From Salibacterium lacus (lineage in GTDB: Bacteria > Bacillota > Bacilli > Bacillales > Marinococcaceae): DNA of 64,000 bases. Within the stretch, counting starts at the first letter, position 1. Each line of letters begins with the position of its first letter. The DNA is taken from positions 310,001 through 374,000 of the forward strand of contig NZ_JBHUML010000002.1 of assembly GCF_042684865.1 (NCBI RefSeq), in the 5' to 3' direction. The notes under the pieces were generated by a model. The model saw only the letters and a list, made by a program, of their open reading frames with translations, made no database searches and was not told where the DNA came from. Both the position numbers and the translations under genes were made by a program. This document shows positions 17,428-26,313 of this stretch, one piece after another.

Positions 17428-17535
17428 TTTTTGTACAGGGAATGGAGGATATAATGAAAAAACAGCGCCGTCATGATATAATTTATAAGGATAGAGTTAT
17501 ACAGGAACAGTAATGAAAATGAGGAGAGATTATTC

Positions 17536-17922
17536 ATGGAATGGGCGGATTTAACGGAAGGCGCCAAAGCGGTGCTGGAACAGACGAGAAATATGAAAAA
17601 CGATCAAATACAGATCGTTGAATTTGAAGTCGGATTTGAAAATAATTATGGAGAAGGCGGCAATCAGTATACCGTCTCCATCCAGGAAGACGATTACGAC
17701 AACCTAAAGAGATTTACAAAAGAAAATGAATACGGGGACAAATACCACATGGCCCGTAACAAAAATATCGTAAAAATCATTCTGCTTGAAAATGATCAAA
17801 TCCCCGATAATTTATCGGAATTCCCGGTGTTCCGCCAGTATAAATTTGATTATCTCCAGAAGAATGAAGAAGCACAAACTGAGGAAGAGCACCGGGATGA
17901 AAACAAGGAGGATCAACAGTAA
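17536..17922 (+). CDS. Unrecognised 128-residue protein in the accBC slot
   Basis: Not recognised. A soluble, very acidic protein: residues 1-105 look globular with alternating beta and alpha segments (IQIVEFEVGFENNYGEGG, YTVSIQEDDYDNLKRF), and the last 25 residues are a Glu/Asp/Gln-rich tail. An AGGAGAGATTATTC ribosome site precedes ATG 17536. It is followed after 45 nt by yqhY. In B. subtilis accB and accC stand here; no biotinyl or carboxylase motif is present in this protein. Confidence 0.7.
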   Translation: MEWADLTEGAKAVLEQTRNMKNDQIQIVEFEVGFENNYGEGGNQYTVSIQEDDYDNLKRFTKENEYGDKYHMARNKNIVKIILLENDQIPDNLSEFPVFRQYKFDYLQKNEEAQTEEEHRDENKEDQQ

Positions 17923-17967
17923 CAGCAGGTTACTCTGAAGCTGAAAAAAGATCCGGAGGTGAATGGT

Positions 17968-18366
17968 GTGAGTGAATACCGGACTATAGATCTTGAAGAG
18001 GAAAAAAATGAACTGGGTAAGATTGAAATATCCCCTGAGGTGATTGAAGTAATCGCCGGCCTTGCAGCTTCGGAAGTGGACGGAGTACACGCACTTCGAG
18101 GTAACTTTGCAACAGATGTAGCCGAGCGCCTCGGCAGAAAGAATCACGGGAAAGGCGTTAAAGTGGAACTTCTGGAAGAAGGAGTAAAACTTGATATTTC
18201 CCTGCAGCTTCAATACGGCGTTTCTGTTCCGGAGGTGGCTGCTGAAGTTCAGACAAATATTCAACAGGCGCTTCAGACTATGACCTCCATTACAGTTGAA
18301 GCCATCAATGTGCATGTGCTTGGTATTCAGCTGGAGCTGCAGCATGAAACAGAACAGCAGGTATGA
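17968..18366 (+). CDS. yqhY: Asp23/Gls24 family envelope stress protein YqhY
   Basis: A 132-residue Asp23/Gls24 domain protein. The family signature is seen in GKIEISPEVIEVIAGLAASEV and the valine-rich C-terminal half. In B. subtilis YqhY is linked to acetyl-CoA carboxylase control and is usually beside accBC, which are missing here. GTG 17968 is chosen since GGAGGTGA ends five nt upstream; GTG 17959 lies inside that site. Confidence 0.9.
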   Translation: MSEYRTIDLEEEKNELGKIEISPEVIEVIAGLAASEVDGVHALRGNFATDVAERLGRKNHGKGVKVELLEEGVKLDISLQLQYGVSVPEVAAEVQTNIQQALQTMTSITVEAINVHVLGIQLELQHETEQQV

Positions 18367-18398
18367 GAAGGCACGGATAAAAAGAAGGAGTCAACGAA

Positions 18399-18794
18399 AT
18401 GAATCGACGTTTAGCAAGACTGAGGGCGGTCCAGGTGTTATTTCAGATAGACCTCACAGACGCAGAGTGGGAGCAGGCACTGGACAATACCCTTGAGGAC
18501 GATGAGACAGCTGATGATTATCTTCTGGAAGTACTGCAGGGGACGCTGCAGCATATTACAGCAATTGACGAAACGATTAAGCAGCATCTAGAGAACTGGA
18601 CACTGGACCGGGTGGGAAATGTCGATAGAGCAGTGCTTCGTGAAGGGGTACAAGAAATGAAGTATATGGACGATATTCCGCTGCACGTCAGTGTCAATGA
18701 AGCTGTGGAAATTTCGAAGGCTTTCGGTGGAGAAGAATCAGGGAAATTCGTAAACGGTGTGTTATCAAGCATTTTGAAAAGCTACGAATCATGA
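18399..18794 (+). CDS. nusB: Transcription antitermination protein NusB
   Basis: A 131-residue all-helical protein that pairs with NusE (S10) at boxA RNA in rRNA operons. Seen: NRRLARLRAVQVLFQIDL at the N-terminus and the typical C-terminal segment VNEAVEISKAFGGEESGKFV-NGVL. ATG 18399 follows AAGAAGGAG. First of a close-packed run nusB-folD-xseA-xseB-ispA. Confidence 0.96.
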   Translation: MNRRLARLRAVQVLFQIDLTDAEWEQALDNTLEDDETADDYLLEVLQGTLQHITAIDETIKQHLENWTLDRVGNVDRAVLREGVQEMKYMDDIPLHVSVNEAVEISKAFGGEESGKFVNGVLSSILKSYES

Positions 18795-18807
18795 AGGAGG
18801 AACACCC

Positions 18808-19665
18808 ATGACAGCAGAATTAATAAGTGGTAAAGAAGTGGCGGCCGATCTCCGCAGCCGGATTAAGGATAAAGTCCAGTCCCTCGCTGACACTGTCGTA
18901 CCGGGTCTGGCAGTGATTCTTGTCGGTGATAATCCAGCATCCAGATCTTATGTAAGGGGAAAGGAAAAAGCTTCTGCCGAAGCAGGGATATATTCTGAAC
19001 TGACAGAAATGGCTGATGATGTTCCGGAAGAGACACTTTTAAACAAAGTACAGGAGTATAACAATAATCCCGATATTCACGGCATTCTCGTACAGCTTCC
19101 GCTCCCGGAGCATATCTCGGAGAAAAAGGTGATTGAAACCATCTCACCGGAAAAGGATGTCGATGGTTTCCACCCGGTCAACATAGGACGTATGATGACA
19201 GGCCAGGATGCTTTTCTTCCCTGTACTCCTTACGGCATCATGCAGATGCTGCATTACAAAAACATTTCGGTTGAAGGAAAGCATGCTGTGGTTATCGGGC
19301 GCAGCAACATCGTCGGAAAACCCATCGGCCAGATGCTGTTAAATGAACATGCTACTGTTACATACTGCCATTCCAGAACGGCGGACCTGAAACAATTCAG
19401 CAGAGAAGCTGATATCATCATAGCCGCCGCCGGCAAAGCAGAGTTTATTACACAGGATTATATTAAAGAAGGGGCCGTCGTTATTGACGTGGGCATGAAT
19501 AGAAAAGATGACGGTTACCTGTGCGGAGATGCCGATTTTGACGATTTGAAAGAAAAAGCATCTTTTATTACCCCGGTTCCGGGTGGTGTCGGACCGATGA
19601 CCATCACCATGCTCCTTTACAATACGCTGCAGTCGGCTGAGAAGCATACTTCAGGTGAACAGTAA
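18808..19665 (+). CDS. folD: Bifunctional methylenetetrahydrofolate dehydrogenase / cyclohydrolase
   Basis: A 285-residue enzyme that interconverts 5,10-methylene-, methenyl- and 10-formyl-tetrahydrofolate with NADP. Signatures: the catalytic region with SRSYVRGKEKA (Lys of YxxxK), VQLPLPEH, PEKDVDGFHPVNIG, the Rossmann motif GRSNIVGKP, and PVPGGVGPMT. ATG 18808 follows AGGAGG. Confidence 0.97.
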   Translation: MTAELISGKEVAADLRSRIKDKVQSLADTVVPGLAVILVGDNPASRSYVRGKEKASAEAGIYSELTEMADDVPEETLLNKVQEYNNNPDIHGILVQLPLPEHISEKKVIETISPEKDVDGFHPVNIGRMMTGQDAFLPCTPYGIMQMLHYKNISVEGKHAVVIGRSNIVGKPIGQMLLNEHATVTYCHSRTADLKQFSREADIIIAAAGKAEFITQDYIKEGAVVIDVGMNRKDDGYLCGDADFDDLKEKASFITPVPGGVGPMTITMLLYNTLQSAEKHTSGEQ

Positions 19666-19667
19666 AG

Positions 19668-21068
19668 ATGAATCTGGACGAGCAGTGGCTGACGGTCTCT
19701 CAACTTACCACCCGGATAAAGAAGACTATTGAAATGAATGACCATCTGCAGCAGGTGTGGCTCCGGGCTGAGATTTCCAATTTTAAAAAGCACAGCCGCG
19801 GTCACATGTATTTCACCTTAAAAGACGAAAAAGCTAAAATCTCAGCGGTGATGTTTGCAGGAAACAATCGGAAATTGAATTTTGTTCCGGAAAACGGAAT
19901 GAAGGTACTGCTCCAGGGGCACATTTCTGTTTATGAACCATTTGGACAGTACCAGCTTTATGTCCGGGAAATGGAACCTGATGGAATCGGACAGCTTTAT
20001 ATCAGATATGAACAACTGAAAAAAAGCCTTGAGGAAGAAGGACTTTTTTCAGAAGAACGAAAGAAACCGCTTCCTGCCGTTCCGAAAGAGATAGCCGTTA
20101 TCACTTCCCCGACGGGAGCAGCGGTGAAAGATATCATGACGACATTAAAACGAAGGTTTCCGCCCGCGCGCATTACTCTTTTTCCGGTCCTCGTCCAGGG
20201 CCGGGAAGCTCCTGATTCCATTGTACATGCGATGGATCAGGCAGAGAAGATGGGGATGTTTGATGTCATACTGTTCGGCAGAGGTGGCGGCTCGATCGAA
20301 GAACTGTGGGCTTTTAATGAGGAAATAACAGCGCGGAAGATTGCATCATTGTCGACGCCGGCTGTATCGGCGGTTGGTCATGAAACAGACTTCACCATTG
20401 CTGATTTCACAGCAGACATGCGGGCTGCTACACCGACAGCGGCGGCAGAGCTTGCCGTGCCGGTGCTTTCTGATCTGTTATCCGATTTGTCCCAGTTAAA
20501 ATCAAGACTGGTGCGGGCGCTGCAGGCGGACACAAACCAAAAGAGAGAGCATCTGAAACGTTTGAACCGGTCTTATGCTTTCCGGTATCCCTCTCACCTG
20601 TTACAGCAGAAAGAACAGGAACTTGACCGGATAATCGAGAGAATCAACAAGAGTCTTGAGAACCACCGAAAAAACAGGGAAGTATCGCTGCAGTCTCTGA
20701 CAAAAAGGCTCCACCGCCGGCATCCGCACCAGCTTCTTGAAAAAGAGACGGACAGGCTGTCCTCTCTCAAGACCCGTACAGATAAAGCGGCGGCCCGGGT
20801 GGTGCAGAATAAGCGGGGACAGTTTCAGCACGTTCTTCAGAAACTGCGTATACTCAATCCTCTTGATATTATGGATAGAGGATATCATGTAGCATATACA
20901 GAAACAGGAAGCCTTTTGTCGTCTGTTTCCCAATTGAAAAGCGGAGATGATATGACAGTGTATCTTCGTGACGGACAAATCGAAGCAGAAGTAAAACAGG
21001 TAACAGATGTTACGCTGATGGACAAAATGAATAACAACAACGGGGAAGGAGGCAGTAGACGTGAGTGA
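19668..21068 (+). CDS. xseA: Exodeoxyribonuclease VII large subunit
   Basis: A 466-residue subunit of exonuclease VII, which degrades single-stranded DNA. N-terminal OB fold (about residues 1-110, with VWLRAEISNFKKHSRGHMYF), then the catalytic domain with FGRGGGSIEELWAFN and SAVGHETDFTIADFTADMRA-TPTAAAE, then a coiled-coil region. It starts 2 nt after folD and overlaps xseB by 8 nt. Confidence 0.96.
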   Translation: MNLDEQWLTVSQLTTRIKKTIEMNDHLQQVWLRAEISNFKKHSRGHMYFTLKDEKAKISAVMFAGNNRKLNFVPENGMKVLLQGHISVYEPFGQYQLYVREMEPDGIGQLYIRYEQLKKSLEEEGLFSEERKKPLPAVPKEIAVITSPTGAAVKDIMTTLKRRFPPARITLFPVLVQGREAPDSIVHAMDQAEKMGMFDVILFGRGGGSIEELWAFNEEITARKIASLSTPAVSAVGHETDFTIADFTADMRAATPTAAAELAVPVLSDLLSDLSQLKSRLVRALQADTNQKREHLKRLNRSYAFRYPSHLLQQKEQELDRIIERINKSLENHRKNREVSLQSLTKRLHRRHPHQLLEKETDRLSSLKTRTDKAAARVVQNKRGQFQHVLQKLRILNPLDIMDRGYHVAYTETGSLLSSVSQLKSGDDMTVYLRDGQIEAEVKQVTDVTLMDKMNNNNGEGGSRRE

Positions 21069-21306
21069 AGAAGAACAGCAGGAAGAAATGTCGTTTGAAC
21101 AGGCGATGGAGAAACTCGAAAAAATCGTAGAAAAACTCGAAGAAGGAGATGTTCCTCTTGAAAAGGCGATAACCATGTATCAGGAAGGGATGTCTCTGTC
21201 GAACACATGCCATGAAAAGCTGCAGAAAGTAGAGAATCAGATGGACCGCATTGTAGAAGAAGACGGGGAGATAAAGCCTCTTTCCGCCGAGGAGGAAACA
21301 GAGTGA
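21061..21306 (+). CDS. xseB: Exodeoxyribonuclease VII small subunit
   Basis: An 81-residue helical protein with the family motif FEQAMEKLEKIVEKLEEGDV and LEKAITMYQEGM. GTG start within the end of xseA; its TGA overlaps the GTG start of ispA. Multiple XseB copies coat the XseA coiled coil. Confidence 0.96.
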   Translation: MSEEEQQEEMSFEQAMEKLEKIVEKLEEGDVPLEKAITMYQEGMSLSNTCHEKLQKVENQMDRIVEEDGEIKPLSAEEETE

Positions 21307-22190
21307 CGCTGACTGAGTTAAAACAATTCATGGATATCCACAAAAAAGAAATTGATGAGCGGATGCCTTCTTACATTGAAACGATGAAAGGTCCGCAGAC
21401 ACTGAAGGAAGCCATGACTTATTCCATTCAGGCGGGCGGGAAAAGAGTGCGTCCGCTTTTAATGCTGGCAGCGGTATCTGCTTTTCGTTCTGTGGAAGAA
21501 CAGGACTATCAGGCAGCCTGCAGTGTGGAAATGGTCCATACATATTCTCTTATCCATGATGATCTTCCGGCTATGGATGACGATGATTACAGGCGCGGCA
21601 TGCCCACAAACCATAAAGTATACGGGGAAGCCTTTGCAGTACTTTCCGGAGACGGTCTTTTGTCTAAGGCTTTTGAAATGATCAGCACACTTACACATAT
21701 AAATGATAACCGGAAAGTGAGGATGGTGATGGAGCTTGCGCAAAGCTCGGGTCTTGAAGGAATGACCGGCGGACAGGCAGCTGATCTGGAAGGGGAGAAC
21801 AAGACACTTGAATTAAAAGATCTTGAATACATTCATGATCATAAAACAGGTGCGCTTCTTACCTATGCTGTTACAGCAGGGGCCGTGCTTGGTAATGCTC
21901 CGGAAGAAGATATCAAGAAATTGAAGCAGTTCTCCAGGGAACTCGGTCTCGTTTTTCAGATCAGGGATGATATTCTTGATATAGAAGGAGACCAAAATGA
22001 AATGGGGAAAGCACCGGGCAGCGATGAAGGAAGCAACAAAAGCACGTACCCAAGTCTGCTCACTATGAACGGGGCAAAAGAAAAACTCGTTTTTCACGCA
22101 GAGAAAGCGAAATCATTTCTTCCGGGATCTTCTTCCTATTCCTCCCTTCTGAAAGATTTTGTCGATTATGTGGCAGAGCGCGCACACTGA
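21303..22190 (+). CDS. ispA: Farnesyl diphosphate synthase
   Basis: A 295-residue trans-prenyltransferase that makes farnesyl diphosphate. The first Asp-rich motif is DDLPAMDDDDYRRG, the second is RDDILD. It has AGGKRVRP for diphosphate binding. GTG start at 21303, overlapping xseB by 4 nt. It is followed directly by the OLE RNA gene, then oapA and dxs, so two isoprenoid genes flank the OLE unit. Confidence 0.95.
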   Translation: MTLTELKQFMDIHKKEIDERMPSYIETMKGPQTLKEAMTYSIQAGGKRVRPLLMLAAVSAFRSVEEQDYQAACSVEMVHTYSLIHDDLPAMDDDDYRRGMPTNHKVYGEAFAVLSGDGLLSKAFEMISTLTHINDNRKVRMVMELAQSSGLEGMTGGQAADLEGENKTLELKDLEYIHDHKTGALLTYAVTAGAVLGNAPEEDIKKLKQFSRELGLVFQIRDDILDIEGDQNEMGKAPGSDEGSNKSTYPSLLTMNGAKEKLVFHAEKAKSFLPGSSSYSSLLKDFVDYVAERAH

Positions 22191-22199
22191 TAGAATCAT

Positions 22200-22229
22200 T
22201 TGTGCCTGCTTTTGGTTTCATGGTATAAT
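22200..22229 (+). promoter_or_regulatory. Extended -10 promoter in front of OLE RNA
   Basis: TGGTATAAT at 22221-22229 is a full TGn-TATAAT extended -10 box. The -35 region is weak (TTGTGC at 22200, 18 nt spacing). Transcription would start near 22236, about 45 nt after ispA, where the conserved RNA begins. Confidence 0.6.
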
Positions 22230-22235
22230 AAAGTC

Positions 22236-22845
22236 AACAAAACTGGATGGTGCAGTATTCTAGTCGATTCTCCATTCTCGAGGGCGGGCCTAAAAATCCG
22301 CTGAAGGGCACATCGATGAAGTTCCTGGTTTTGGCTCGAGGCGCCCAGCCTTGGGTCGATGCTGGGAGTAAAGGCGTAAGGGCGATCCACAACGGCATGT
22401 GGGCGTGAACCCTTTCGCCGCGGAGGCCTTTTGTTACAAAAGGTAAGACCTGCAGTGCGGGCCAAGGGAAGGTTTGCTTGCAGCGTAGCCTGCCTTGAGT
22501 GGAGCAGCGGGGAAGAAGGTCGATAGGAAGATAATAACGCTTGGCCGGCGGTTATCTTCCTATTTTCTGAAACCTGCTCTGCAAAAGAGGCTAAGAGAGT
22601 GGCACGGAATTGCCGGGGAAAACTCCTAGACTGTTCCGAATGGACGGTTGGAGTGGATTGCAGTGTGTTCTAAGTGGCAATCCAGTCTGATGTGCGGTAA
22701 CGCCATCAACCGGTCTTTAAAGGGAAACCGCCGGAACGGCGACGTTCCGGCAGACCGGTGGGAAAACCTACTGGACCTAAGACACAATGTTTACGCTTCA
22801 TACCGACCATCCGGTTTTTACATACCTTTAGTATAACCAAGGTTG
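22236..22845 (+). ncRNA. ole: OLE RNA (ornate, large, extremophilic RNA)
   Basis: About 610 nt of GC-rich, gene-free sequence between ispA and the OapA-type membrane protein gene, the known setting and length of OLE RNA. Visible helices include 22427-22433/22437-22443 (7 bp, triloop), 22524-22534/22552-22562 (11 bp), 22654-22661/22677-22684 (8 bp), and nested stems 22709-22716/22752-22759 and 22730-22737/22744-22751. OLE RNA binds OapA at the membrane together with other proteins; in Bacillus halodurans, loss was reported to cause sensitivity to cold, short-chain alcohols and magnesium. Ends are estimates. The call rests on synteny, size and structure, not on a covariance search. Confidence 0.88.
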
Positions 22846-22872
22846 TCAAAAAATATCAGGTGATAGGTGAAA

Positions 22873-23469
22873 ATGAAAAGTGTTTGGAAAGATTCAATAC
22901 GATGGAGTGGTTTAATTGCCGTTATCACGCTGGTGTTAGCGGCTATTTTTTCAATGGTGTCCACGGCGTTTCTGTCCGGAGTCGGATGGGCCGTCGGCAT
23001 GTTAATCGTTTTTGTCATCATAATGACCGGCGTGTTTTTTGACATGATTGGTGTGGCAGCTACAGCTGCCTCAGAGAAACCATTTCATGCTATGGCTGCC
23101 AAAAAAATACCGGGGGCTTATCATGCCATGCTCGTAACGAGGAATGCTGATAAAGTGGCCAACTTCTGCGCTGATGTTGTTGGAGACATTTCCGGGGTAG
23201 TCAGCGGAACGGCGGCTTCTGCTGTTGTCCTGCAGCTCACGTTTGCAGCGGGTTCCGGGGACGGCAGTACGCTGCAGTTCGTTCTTAACGTTATTTTTAC
23301 AGCCGTGGTGGCGGCGCTTACAGTGAGCGGTAAAGCTCTCGGCAAGACGTTTGCGATTACAAAATCAACGGCTATCGTATACAAGGTCGGTAAAATCATC
23401 TATGTTGGTGAAGATAAATTAAAAATAAAGATATTTAAAAAGAAAGAACGAAGTATGAAAAACACTTAA
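22873..23469 (+). CDS. oapA: OLE-associated protein A, membrane protein
   Basis: A 198-residue integral membrane protein with four hydrophobic helices (about residues 13-36, 41-63, 104-126 and 135-155), a DUF21-related fold and a basic C-terminus rich in Lys. It resembles OapA, which binds OLE RNA as a dimer and holds the complex at the membrane. ATG 22873 lies eight nt after AGGTGAT; GTG 22867 is too close to it. It stands 28 nt after the estimated RNA end, so the RNA and its partner are probably co-transcribed. Confidence 0.9.
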   Translation: MKSVWKDSIRWSGLIAVITLVLAAIFSMVSTAFLSGVGWAVGMLIVFVIIMTGVFFDMIGVAATAASEKPFHAMAAKKIPGAYHAMLVTRNADKVANFCADVVGDISGVVSGTAASAVVLQLTFAAGSGDGSTLQFVLNVIFTAVVAALTVSGKALGKTFAITKSTAIVYKVGKIIYVGEDKLKIKIFKKKERSMKNT

Positions 23470-23494
23470 CACTCCGAAAGTGAGGGTTCACTTG

Positions 23495-25384
23495 ATGGAC
23501 GTAAACACGATAAAGGACCCGGCATTCATCAAAGACTGCAGCCGGCGTGAACTGCAGGAACTGGCCGGGGATATACGGAACTTCCTTATTGAGCAGCTCT
23601 CTGTGACTGGAGGCCATCTGGGGCCGAACCTTGGGGTTGTGGAATTGACACTCACCCTGCACGCTCTCTATCAAAGCCCGAAAGATAAACTGGTATGGGA
23701 TGTCGGTCACCAGACCTATGTTCATAAGGTTCTCACCGGCAGAGCCCCGTATTTTGATACACTGCGGAAATACCAGGGCTTGTGCGGTTTCCCTAAACGA
23801 AATGAAAGCATTCACGATATCTGGGAAACCGGTCATGCTTCTACATCTTTGTCGGCGGCGATGGGTATGGCCGCGGCCAGAGACATTAAAGGGACAGATG
23901 AGCAGGTGGCGGCGATTATTGGTGACGGGGCGCTTACCGGTGGTATGGCGCTTGAGGCATTGAATAATATCGGTCATCAGCAGACGAACATGACCATTAT
24001 ATTAAACGATAACGAAATGTCCATCGCACCGAACGTTGGAGCTCTCCACAGCATTCTCGGACGTCTGCGGACAATGGGAAGGTATCAGAAAGTAAAAGAT
24101 GATCTGGAATACCTCATTAAAAAAATCCCGGCTTTTGGAGGAAGACTTGCTTCAACAGCGGAACGGCTGAAAGACAGCCTGAAATACCTTCTAGTATCCG
24201 GTATGTTCTTTGAGGAACTCGGCTTTACATATCTGGGTCCTGTGGATGGTCATGATTTTGATGACTTGAACTCCAACATTAAGTATGCCCGGGACACGAA
24301 CGGTCCTGTCATTGTTCACGTCCTGACGAAAAAAGGAAAAGGATACGGGCCGGCGGAAAATGACGCCAAAGGGACCTGGCACGGGCTCGGACCTTATAAA
24401 ATCGAATCAGGTGAAGTGGTTAAAAAGCCCGGACCTCCTGCTTACAGTGCTGTTTTCAGCAGCACCCTGCAGCGCATTGCCTCCGAGGACACAAGAGTGG
24501 TTGCACTCACAGCTGCCATGCCGGGAGGTACGAAACTGGATCAGTTCGGGGAAGCATTCCCGGACCGCATGTTTGATGTCGGCATCGCCGAACAACATGC
24601 TGTAACGATGGCGGGCGGACTTGCAACGCAGGGCATGAAGCCGGTATTCGCTGTATATTCCACGTTTTTGCAGCGCGGGTATGATCAGCTGGTTCATGAC
24701 ATATGCCGGCAGAACCTGAACGTATTTTTTGGTATCGACCGGGCCGGCCTTGTCGGTGCAGACGGGGAAACGCACCAGGGAGTATTTGATATTGCTTACC
24801 TTCGAAGCCTCCCGAATATGAAGATTTTGATGCCCAAAGATGAAAACGAACTGCAGCATATGATTTACACCGCATACCGCTGGGATGACGGTCCGATTGC
24901 AGTACGCTATCCCCGCGGTAACGGGTATGGTGTGAGCATGGATGATGAGCTGAAACAACTGGAAATAGGAAGATGGGAGACGCTGCGGGAAGGAAAAGAT
25001 GCTGTCATTCTTTCCTTTGGAACGATGCTTCCTGCAGCTTCAAAAGCAGCGGAACAGCTTGCAGAGGAAAACATTTCCGTCCGGGTTGTAAATGCATGTT
25101 CGGCCAAACCACTCGATAACGATATGCTGATACAGATATATGAAGAGGATATTCCGGTGCTCACACTTGAAGAAGCAGCACTGAAAGGAAGTTTTGGAAG
25201 TGCTGTGCTTGAACATGTTCACGACCATGGTCACCATGGCATGATTGTGGAAAGAATGGGTGTCCCGGACTGGTATATTGAACACGGAAGTGTCCCGGAA
25301 CTTTATGAAGAAATTGGACTGACTGCCGAAGAAGTGCAGAAAAAGGTACGGGCTCTTCTTCCGCAGAAGCAGAAAAGAGCGTGA
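23495..25384 (+). CDS. dxs: 1-deoxy-D-xylulose-5-phosphate synthase
   Basis: A 629-residue thiamine-diphosphate enzyme joining pyruvate and glyceraldehyde-3-phosphate in the MEP isoprenoid pathway. Seen: GGHLGPNLGVVELT, GHQTYVHK, the ThDP/Mg motif GDGALTGGMALEALN, and the transketolase pyrimidine domain with EQHAVTMAGG. ATG 23495 is taken; GTG 23480 overlaps the likely ribosome site. Starts 25 nt after oapA. Confidence 0.95.
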   Translation: MDVNTIKDPAFIKDCSRRELQELAGDIRNFLIEQLSVTGGHLGPNLGVVELTLTLHALYQSPKDKLVWDVGHQTYVHKVLTGRAPYFDTLRKYQGLCGFPKRNESIHDIWETGHASTSLSAAMGMAAARDIKGTDEQVAAIIGDGALTGGMALEALNNIGHQQTNMTIILNDNEMSIAPNVGALHSILGRLRTMGRYQKVKDDLEYLIKKIPAFGGRLASTAERLKDSLKYLLVSGMFFEELGFTYLGPVDGHDFDDLNSNIKYARDTNGPVIVHVLTKKGKGYGPAENDAKGTWHGLGPYKIESGEVVKKPGPPAYSAVFSSTLQRIASEDTRVVALTAAMPGGTKLDQFGEAFPDRMFDVGIAEQHAVTMAGGLATQGMKPVFAVYSTFLQRGYDQLVHDICRQNLNVFFGIDRAGLVGADGETHQGVFDIAYLRSLPNMKILMPKDENELQHMIYTAYRWDDGPIAVRYPRGNGYGVSMDDELKQLEIGRWETLREGKDAVILSFGTMLPAASKAAEQLAEENISVRVVNACSAKPLDNDMLIQIYEEDIPVLTLEEAALKGSFGSAVLEHVHDHGHHGMIVERMGVPDWYIEHGSVPELYEEIGLTAEEVQKKVRALLPQKQKRA

Positions 25385-25387
25385 GGC

Positions 25388-26200
25388 ATGAAAAAAGAAA
25401 GAATTGACACCCTGCTGGTGGAACAGGGGTTTCTCGATTCACGCGAACAGGCAAAACGCGCTGTGATGGCCGGCATCGTGCTCGCTGACGAGGAACCGGT
25501 CGATAAACCGGGCACAAAAGTGAGCCGGACAGCAGTACTGCGTCTAAAAGGCAGTACCCAGCCCTACGTGAGCCGCGGCGGCCTGAAACTGGAAAAAGCA
25601 CTCGATGTCTTCCAGATTGATATGGAAGACAGAGTGTTTCTGGATGTCGGAGCGTCAACAGGAGGTTTTACGGACTGCGCGCTGCAGCGTGGAGCCTCCT
25701 CTGTTTACGCAGTGGATTCCGGGACCAACCAGCTTGCCTGGAAGATTCGCAATGATGAGAAAGTAAAAGTCATGGAAAAGTACAATTTCCGGTATGCCGA
25801 CCCGCATGACTTTCAGCCGCGCCCGGACCGCGCGGCTGCTGATGTATCCTTCATCTCCCTGAAACACCTTCTTCCTCCGCTTTCTTCCATCCTTGCTGAA
25901 GACAGCAGGCTGAGTCTTCTCGTTAAGCCTCAGTTTGAAGCCGGGAGAGAGCAGGTTGGAAAAAAGGGCATTGTCCGGGATCCCGCCGTTCACAAGAACG
26001 TGCTGCATGACATTACAACATGTGCAGAAGCAGAGGGCTTTCATCCTGTATCGCTTGATTATTCACCGGTAACAGGCGGAGACGGCAATATTGAGTATCT
26101 GCTGTATCTGGAGTGGCACCCCCGTAACCTTCCACAAACTCATGCAACCCGGGATATACCCCGTATAGTAGAGCAGGCTCATACCTCCTACGCTCAGTGA
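25388..26200 (+). CDS. tlyA: TlyA-family rRNA (cytidine-2'-O)-methyltransferase
   Basis: A 270-residue protein with an N-terminal S4 RNA-binding domain (to about 60) and an FtsJ-like methyltransferase domain with SAM motif FLDVGASTGGFTDC. Also called YqxC in B. subtilis. Known TlyA enzymes 2'-O-methylate cytidines in 16S and/or 23S rRNA; the target here is inferred. ATG 25388 is 3 nt after dxs. Confidence 0.92.
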   Translation: MKKERIDTLLVEQGFLDSREQAKRAVMAGIVLADEEPVDKPGTKVSRTAVLRLKGSTQPYVSRGGLKLEKALDVFQIDMEDRVFLDVGASTGGFTDCALQRGASSVYAVDSGTNQLAWKIRNDEKVKVMEKYNFRYADPHDFQPRPDRAAADVSFISLKHLLPPLSSILAEDSRLSLLVKPQFEAGREQVGKKGIVRDPAVHKNVLHDITTCAEAEGFHPVSLDYSPVTGGDGNIEYLLYLEWHPRNLPQTHATRDIPRIVEQAHTSYAQ

Positions 26201-26245
26201 GTTTATGTTTCTGTCCATTTTTAGTATTAATTTTTAATCATGTTA

Positions 26246-26274
26246 TTGTATAAATATAAAAAATTGGTTATGAT
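26246..26274 (+). promoter_or_regulatory. Candidate SigA promoter for argR-recN
   Basis: TTGTAT and TATGAT with 17-nt spacing lie in a very AT-rich stretch. The surrounding sequence (26221-26295) could hold ARG-box half sites for autoregulation, but none is perfect. Confidence 0.5.
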
Positions 26275-26313
26275 AAACCTGCATATTAAAAATGGACAGG
26301 CGGGGATTTTATA

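Noticed and set aside
22648..23042. Open frames across the OLE RNA and the oapA start
   Set aside because: They lie in structured RNA or in another frame of oapA and have no ribosome site.
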